DNA from: Parasporobacterium sp.
Lineage (GTDB): Bacteria > Bacillota > Clostridia > Lachnospirales > Lachnospiraceae
Direction of reading: 5' to 3'
NCBI GenBank assembly: GCA_017459985.1
Contig: JAFUBX010000033.1
Span: 1 to 62,671 of the forward strand
DNA length: 62,671 bases
In this document: positions 58,157-62,671 of the stretch, piece after piece
Layout of the letters: each line of letters starts with the position of its first letter
How positions within the stretch are numbered: the stretch's first letter is position 1
Notes under the pieces: generated by a model
Database searches by the model: none
What the model saw: only the letters and a program-made list of their open reading frames with translations
What the model was told of the DNA's origin: nothing
Program-made: the position numbers and the translations under genes

Positions 58157-59230
58157 TTATTTCCTTTCTATGGAGGTCTGCCTCAGGGAGATCCATCCAT
58201 CCTGTCCGTCATACGCTGTCCGGCCCCAGAACAGGCCGTCCTCCGGATTGTACGCAATATCGATCAGCGAAAGGGGCGTTCCGTTCGGAATATAGGAAAC
58301 GGCCTCATTGCTGATCCCGGCTCCTGTCCGGAAGTTGACATAGTCTTCTTCGGAACGGATCAGAACGGGAATCCTCGGGCTCATGGCCCCTTCTTCCTCC
58401 GTGACCTTCAGTTCCTGAACCGGCACCCATCCGCTGTAGCCGATGTAGCTGGTATTTCCCCACAGCATACCGTCTTCCGAGCTGAAGGCAAGGTCCGTGA
58501 TCAGGAGCGTCTCTCCTCTGGCAATCTCGAACAGCGCCGCATTGCTTCCTCCCGGTGCAGACCTCAGACGCGTCACATTCTCTGTGCCGTTTGTCTGCGC
58601 GTAAAATGAGATCGCGTTCCCGGCCGCAGGGTCTGCATCGGGGACTGCTTCGGTGTCTGCCGCGGGGACTGCTTCGGTGTCTGCCGCGGGCATAACTGTC
58701 CCGCCGGTGGCAGCGGCAGCATCCGCTGCGGCGGGATCAGCAGTATTGGCTGTATTGACCGAGGGATTGGCAGCCTCAGCTGTATTGGCTGTAGCGGCGT
58801 CATCCACGGCAGGCGGATTGGCTGTTCCGGCACCGTCGAAGCTGATCTGTACACCGGCAGGAGCCTGGAAGGTCTTGTTCTCACCCGGCGTCTCAGCTGG
58901 AACTTCACCGGGAGATGCCTGCTGGCCGTCCGGCTGCGGGGCAGTGGTCGTTTCTTCCTGCACGACCTCCTGTCCGTTTTCTTCCTGATCCTTGGAATTG
59001 ATATAACGTATTGCGAAAAACACTCCCGCCGCGATCAGAAGCGCCAGCACAATAAACAAAATGATGACCGATACGGTATACGGCTTTTTCTGTTTTCCGA
59101 ATGTGGGCGTCGGCGCAGGCTGAGACTGGGGCATCGGATTTCCGGACGGCATCGCCCGTCTCACAGAAACGGTGGTGTCATAAGACCTGCGCACAGATAC
59201 TGTTTTGTCAAGATACTCTTCCTCTTTCAT
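58157..59230 (-). CDS. Membrane SH3 protein with tandem threonine motifs
   Basis: A 357-residue, first gene of the kinase operon. Its cytoplasmic N-terminus has two copies of a motif, DKTVSVRR (Thr10) and DTTVSVRR (Thr20), close to the DKTTFVGR at the start of the FHA-ABC protein. One helix (VSVIILFIVLALLIAAGVFF) and an Ala/Thr-rich linker with (AVPAADTE) repeats follow, and two SH3-like modules end it (RLRSAPGGSNAALFE and NFRTGAGISNEAVSY regions). The Thr motifs look like kinase sites that FHA domains could bind. It probably senses something outside and relays it to the FHA-ABC protein; this is inference. Confidence 0.75.
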   Translation of the reverse strand: MKEEEYLDKTVSVRRSYDTTVSVRRAMPSGNPMPQSQPAPTPTFGKQKKPYTVSVIILFIVLALLIAAGVFFAIRYINSKDQEENGQEVVQEETTTAPQPDGQQASPGEVPAETPGENKTFQAPAGVQISFDGAGTANPPAVDDAATANTAEAANPSVNTANTADPAAADAAAATGGTVMPAADTEAVPAADTEAVPDADPAAGNAISFYAQTNGTENVTRLRSAPGGSNAALFEIARGETLLITDLAFSSEDGMLWGNTSYIGYSGWVPVQELKVTEEEGAMSPRIPVLIRSEEDYVNFRTGAGISNEAVSYIPNGTPLSLIDIAYNPEDGLFWGRTAYDGQDGWISLRQTSIERK

Positions 59231-59393
59231 AATCTTCCCCGCTATATCCGTTTTTCTTCTTTCTGTCCTTAAATCCCGGAAAGCCTGAACAATGGTTCCT
59301 TATAGGATTCATACGCGCCGGAAATATCAAAAATTAACTATCAGAACTACTATAATTGATTTTTTTTCATTAAACAATAAGAAAAACAACAGA

Positions 59394-59410
59394 GCCGCCC
59401 ATCGGGCGGC
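59394..59410 (-). terminator. Terminator of the 59470-61302 gene
   Basis: GCCGCCC / GGGCGGC stem with an ATC loop. The minus strand continues TCTGTTGTTTTTCTTATT, a T-rich tail. It separates the surface-protein gene from the kinase operon. Confidence 0.8.
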
Positions 59411-59469
59411 CCTGAAGCATGGACGCTGTAATTTTCAGAACACCTGCGGATCACTCCGCTTTTGGTCCG

Positions 59470-61302
59470 TTAATCCATGATCATATCATTTCCATATAAT
59501 GCAGCCGGGCTTTCTGCCGGAACCTTCATGTATCCTTCTGCCCAGGTCTGATGGGACAGCGGAAGATCATTGTCATATTCTGCAATTCCCCAGCCCTCCG
59601 GATCCGCCGTTACATCAAATCCGCTGAGAATACCGGTCACTCCTGCAAAATCATCCGTTCCGTCGATCATCAGGAAGAATTCTGCTTCTTCGGAACCGGT
59701 ATTTGCAAAATCGCTGGACGGATCCAGAATCGTACCATAAGAGAACTTGTATGCGTATACATCACCTGCCACGATTCCGTCATCAATGTGAATCGTCATG
59801 AATTCCGGCTCGCCGTATGCTGCCAGCCAGTTATCGTTCACATAGTTATGAACATCATAGTCTGCAGCTGCCGAACAATCCTCATAATCAACCGTGATTG
59901 CGCCTGCATTGTAAGGCAGCAGGGTTCCGATTCCGCTTCCGGCTTTGTCATTTTCTTCCAGGCTGCCCTGCTGCATACGCAGTGTCAGAGGAACCATTGC
60001 ATACTCGGTACTGCGGATCTCAAGATCTGCATGCTCTTCCGATAATTCCTGTGTCACTTCATATAATGCAGCATTTTCACAGTCGTCAGGAACTACGATG
60101 TAACCCTTCATATATTTGAACAGAGTCTGCGGAAGGGTCATATCTTCTGTCGTTCCGTAAATACCGCCGCCGGAGGTGCTTCCGATGAGAACGCCGTAGG
60201 CGCCCTTGAACATGCCGGTACCGCCTGCTACGATGTTGATCAGGGCATCGCTGCGGGTCGGCATAGTGCCGTTGACTTCATCGGCGGTCAGAGCATCTTC
60301 CCCGGACATGTAGTTTGCCAGGTCTTTTGCATTGGCTCCGTAAATGCCGTCCCATGCATAGATATCACCGGCATTGGTGTGATAGATACAGAACAGGCTG
60401 CATCCGATATTTGCATCCATCCAGTCAGAAACATAGGTTGCCTCAGGTGCGGAGAATGATTCCGGATACATAATTCCTGCGTAGTAGAATCCTTCTCCGA
60501 ACGGATCCAGATAACCGATACCGGCATGAATCGTCTTGATTCCCGGAGCATAGGACTTGAACTCCTGGAAACCGGCCTGCATGGTCATTCTGACATTATA
60601 CACGGTGTAGTCATTTTCAGATGAATATGGCGTAAAGGCAATATCAAATTCCGGATATTCCACGCCTTCGAATTCGCTGGGTGCGGATTCCCCGGAGCCG
60701 CCTTCAGACTCACCCTCTGCCGGAGCTTGTCCTTCTTCAGATGGAGCTTCGCCTTCCGGTGATTCGCCCTCCGGTGACTCACCCTCTGCCGGAGCTTGTC
60801 CTTCTTCAGATGGAGCTTCGCCTTCCGGTGATTCGCCCTCCGGTGACTCCCCGCCTTCGGAATTGGCCATCTGTGCAGCCATTTCCTCTGCATGGGCAAC
60901 TGCGGCATCAATGTCTTCCTGTGTAAAGTAGATGGTATGAGTTGCCTCCATCTGGGTTGCGGCATCGGCTACCGTAACTTCAAAGTCCCCATCGAATCCG
61001 GTCACGATGACCTTCTCGCTGGTCGGATAGGAGAATGGTCCTCCGAGAGAAACGTTCTCATATGCAACTTCGCCGCTGGAAACGGTGATTCCGGCACCTT
61101 CCTGTCCCTTAGCAGGTTCCCCCATATCTCCCGGTGCATCACACTGGAAGAAAAACACGAAGGGTTCGCCTGCGACTGCTGTTGCAGTCTCCCCCGTGGA
61201 GAATGTGACCGTAACTTCTCCTTCTGCCGGTTCTGCAGCAGCATTCATTGCCAGAGCAAATACCATGACTGCAGAAACCAGTAATGCTAATACTTTTTTC
61301 AT
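59470..61302 (-). CDS. Secreted surface protein with shared FFFQCDAPGD domain and Gly-Thr-Gly-Phe barrel-like repeats
   Basis: A 610-residue exported protein. The start at 61302 (MKKVLALLVSAVMVFALAMN) follows AGGAGGTAGAAAA and gives a signal peptide cut after AAA. Residues about 28-125 form a beta-rich domain that is almost identical to one in the 61472 protein (TFSTGETATAVAGEPFVFFF onward). Then comes an ESPEGEAP-type linker with two copies of SPEGEAPSEEGQAPAEGES. The C-terminal 380 residues hold two related parts, marked by IVAGGTGMFKGAYGVLIG and MIDGTDDFAGVTGILSG, which recall the GGTG.F.GA.G motif of dirigent/allene oxide cyclase barrels. No enzyme function is claimed. Confidence 0.7.
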   Translation of the reverse strand: MKKVLALLVSAVMVFALAMNAAAEPAEGEVTVTFSTGETATAVAGEPFVFFFQCDAPGDMGEPAKGQEGAGITVSSGEVAYENVSLGGPFSYPTSEKVIVTGFDGDFEVTVADAATQMEATHTIYFTQEDIDAAVAHAEEMAAQMANSEGGESPEGESPEGEAPSEEGQAPAEGESPEGESPEGEAPSEEGQAPAEGESEGGSGESAPSEFEGVEYPEFDIAFTPYSSENDYTVYNVRMTMQAGFQEFKSYAPGIKTIHAGIGYLDPFGEGFYYAGIMYPESFSAPEATYVSDWMDANIGCSLFCIYHTNAGDIYAWDGIYGANAKDLANYMSGEDALTADEVNGTMPTRSDALINIVAGGTGMFKGAYGVLIGSTSGGGIYGTTEDMTLPQTLFKYMKGYIVVPDDCENAALYEVTQELSEEHADLEIRSTEYAMVPLTLRMQQGSLEENDKAGSGIGTLLPYNAGAITVDYEDCSAAADYDVHNYVNDNWLAAYGEPEFMTIHIDDGIVAGDVYAYKFSYGTILDPSSDFANTGSEEAEFFLMIDGTDDFAGVTGILSGFDVTADPEGWGIAEYDNDLPLSHQTWAEGYMKVPAESPAALYGNDMIMD

Positions 61303-61324
61303 TTTTCTACCTCCTCTATAAAAA

Positions 61325-61368
61325 ATGCAGATGTGAATCCGATACTCCGGATCCACATCTGCATTATA
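61325..61368 (-). promoter_or_regulatory. TATAAT box fused to a terminator-like hairpin in the leader of the 59470-61302 gene
   Basis: On the minus strand TATAAT (61368-61363) runs directly into ATGCAGATGTG...CACATCTGCAT, an 11-bp stem with extra ATCC/GGAT pairing, then TTTTTT and, nine bases later, the AGGAGG of the gene. It may be the terminator of the upstream gene, or an attenuator just after the transcript start. The -35 (TTAGTA, 18-bp spacer) is weak. Confidence 0.6.
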
Positions 61369-61471
61369 GCATCTGGCAGTTCCTCTTACTAATTTTACTT
61401 TAGCGTCAGGTAAGATAAAATTAGTTTGAGTTTTTGGTTAAATTAATCAATTTATGACAAATTATCAATGA

Positions 61472-62671
61472 TCAGTCGCCGATCACTTTTCCGGGGAATG
61501 CATTAATCTTCTGTGCAGAAGCTTCTGCTTCTTCAACGGCCTCTTCAGCTGCTTCTTCGACAGCTTCTGCAGCTGCTTCGATTGTTTCTTCTGCGGCTGC
61601 CCCCAGATTGCTGTTCGGGAATGCATTTATTTTTCCGGTTGCTGCCGGTGCTTCTTCTGCAGCTTCTTCTTTGTTATTCATGTTGTTTAAAATATCCTGG
61701 ATCACAGAATGATATCCAGCTTCTGCTGACTCTTCTGCAACTGCAGCTTCCTCAGCCGGAGCTTCTGCCGCCGGAGACTCACCTTCCGGAGATTCGCCCT
61801 CTGGAGATTCGCCTTCCGGGGCTGCCGGTGCTTCACCCTCCGGTGACTCGCCTTCCGGAGCTGCCGGTGCTTCACCCTCCGGTGACTCGCCTTCCGGAGA
61901 TTCGCCGCCTTCAGAATTTGCTCTCTCTGCTTCCATTTGCTCTGCCTTAGCAACAGCTGCTTCAATATCTTCTGCCGTAAAGTAAATGGTGTGAGTTGCT
62001 TCCATCTGAGTTGCTGCATCAGCTACTGTGATTTCAAAATCCCCTTCGAATCCGGTCACGATAACTTTCTCGCTGGTCGGATAGGAGAAAGGTCCTCCGA
62101 GAGAAACATTTTCATATGTAACTTCTCCGCTGGAAGCCACAATTCCTGCTCCCTCTTCCCCTTCAGCCGGCTCACCCATATCTCCGGGTGCATCGCACTG
62201 GAAGAAGAATTCGAAAGGCTGGCCTACGATTGCTGTTGCTGTTTCTCCCGTTGAGAATGTTACGGTCACTTCTTCTGCTGCATCTTCGATGCCTGCTTCC
62301 TGCTTCACTGCATCCACAAGTTCATCCAGATTGCCTGCTTCGCTGACTTCTCCGATCAGATTTTCCGCAGCGTCTTTGGCGTCTTCTACAACTCCTTCGA
62401 CGGCGTCTTTGGCATCTTCAGCCGCGTCCTTCGCTTCTTCCACGACGTCCTCAACTGCTTCTTTGCCTTCTTCGACGATCTCTTTACCTTCTTCGACTGC
62501 ATCTTCTACAGCACCTTCGACAGCGTCTTTGGCATCTTCAGCTGCGTCCTTTGCGTCTTCCACGACGTCCTCAACTGCTTCCTTGCCTTCTTCGACGATC
62601 TCTTTGCCTTCTTCGACGGCATCTTCTACCGCACCTTCGACGGTGACTTTGGCATCTTCAGCTGCGTCCTT
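61472..62671 (-). CDS. Surface/secreted repeat protein with amphipathic helical N-terminal part (5' end outside the window)
   Basis: Coding starts beyond the right edge; 399 residues are visible. The frame is open to 62671, and the GTG at 62563 is internal. Visible parts are at least two 40-residue copies of KDAAEDAKDAVEGAVEDAVE and following EEGKEIVEEGKEAVEDVVE, which form a LEA/apolipoprotein-like amphipathic helix. Then follow the same 95-residue domain as in the neighbour (FFFQCDAPGDMGEP), an ESPEGEAP linker, and a C-terminal part with two KINAFP motifs (GKINAFPNSNLG and QKINAFPGKVIGD) around an Ala/Glu helix. No signal is seen because the N-terminus is missing. Function unknown. Confidence 0.65.
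   Translation of the reverse strand, partial: KDAAEDAKVTVEGAVEDAVEEGKEIVEEGKEAVEDVVEDAKDAAEDAKDAVEGAVEDAVEEGKEIVEEGKEAVEDVVEEAKDAAEDAKDAVEGVVEDAKDAAENLIGEVSEAGNLDELVDAVKQEAGIEDAAEEVTVTFSTGETATAIVGQPFEFFFQCDAPGDMGEPAEGEEGAGIVASSGEVTYENVSLGGPFSYPTSEKVIVTGFEGDFEITVADAATQMEATHTIYFTAEDIEAAVAKAEQMEAERANSEGGESPEGESPEGEAPAAPEGESPEGEAPAAPEGESPEGESPEGESPAAEAPAEEAAVAEESAEAGYHSVIQDILNNMNNKEEAAEEAPAATGKINAFPNSNLGAAAEETIEAAAEAVEEAAEEAVEEAEASAQKINAFPGKVIGD
62270..62671. repeat. 120-bp repeat encoding a 40-residue helical period
   Basis: The minus-strand code repeats every 120 bp (for example at 62426 and 62546), matching a 40-residue unit of Glu/Asp/Ala/Val/Lys. At least two and a half units are inside the window and the array continues past the edge. 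Identity is high, so copy number may vary between strains. Confidence 0.75.

Noticed and set aside
62563-62563. Start codon of the right-edge gene at 62563
   Set aside because: The codon is GTG inside a repeat, and the frame stays open to the window end; the real start lies outside.

Overview
The window looks like the chromosome of an anaerobic Firmicute of class Clostridia, probably Lachnospiraceae-like. This rests on gene content and by-eye protein similarity, not a search. The supporting signs are an AraR-type (GntR-LacI) arabinose regulator, TRAP transporters, a four-subunit 2-oxoacid:ferredoxin oxidoreductase, long-form HPF, a YwlG-family protein, a TPM-domain protein, and strong AGGAGG ribosome binding sites.

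Left part (1-20380), carbon use. An eight-gene minus-strand operon runs from 7419 to the left edge: acyl carrier protein, CocE-type hydrolase, TRAP DctM-DctP-DctQ, phosphotransacylase, acyl (butyrate-type) kinase, and a truncated small membrane protein. To its right are a LysR regulator divergent from a UroD-family methyltransferase, a second LysR, a DUF3783 protein, a YwlG-like protein, a DASS anion transporter and a lone lipoprotein. The arabinose cluster araA-araB-araD follows, divergent from araR, with AraR-like operators on both sides of the araA promoter.

Plasticity zone (20381-23300). This holds a decayed phage tail-fibre fragment, a 51-bp tandem repeat, a pseudoknot-capable segment with an IS200/IS605-like hairpin, tRNA-Ser(UGA), and a two-gene HipA-like kinase / HTH-protein unit whose promoter carries two near-identical palindromes.

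Middle (23338-39970). A LysR gene is divergent from an amidohydrolase plus a second TRAP system. It is followed by a long, tightly packed housekeeping operon on the minus strand: secA-prfB-hom-tsaE-tsaB-rimI-rnz-tsaD-ispD-ldh, with hpf just upstream.

Right part (39970-62671). This contains a tyrosine/glutamate-rich NlpC/P60 wall hydrolase, an HD phosphohydrolase and a MATE exporter. Next is a porCDAB operon led by a CbiT-like protein that has lost the SAM-binding glycine motif. After that come a zinc-ribbon/TPM membrane pair, a TrmH methyltransferase, and a phospho-signalling operon: SH3 membrane protein, FHA-FHA-ABC transporter, PP2C phosphatase, Ser/Thr kinase. The right edge carries two paralogous secreted or surface proteins that share a nearly identical domain and Glu/Pro/Gly-rich repeats.

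Four intergenic spots carry unrelated tandem or palindromic repeats with 31-51 bp units and no CRISPR-like spacers. The best candidates for undescribed biology are the HipA-like/HTH unit, the CbiT-like protein fused by operon to Por, the kinase/FHA-ABC/SH3 module with shared N-terminal threonine motifs, and the paired surface proteins.
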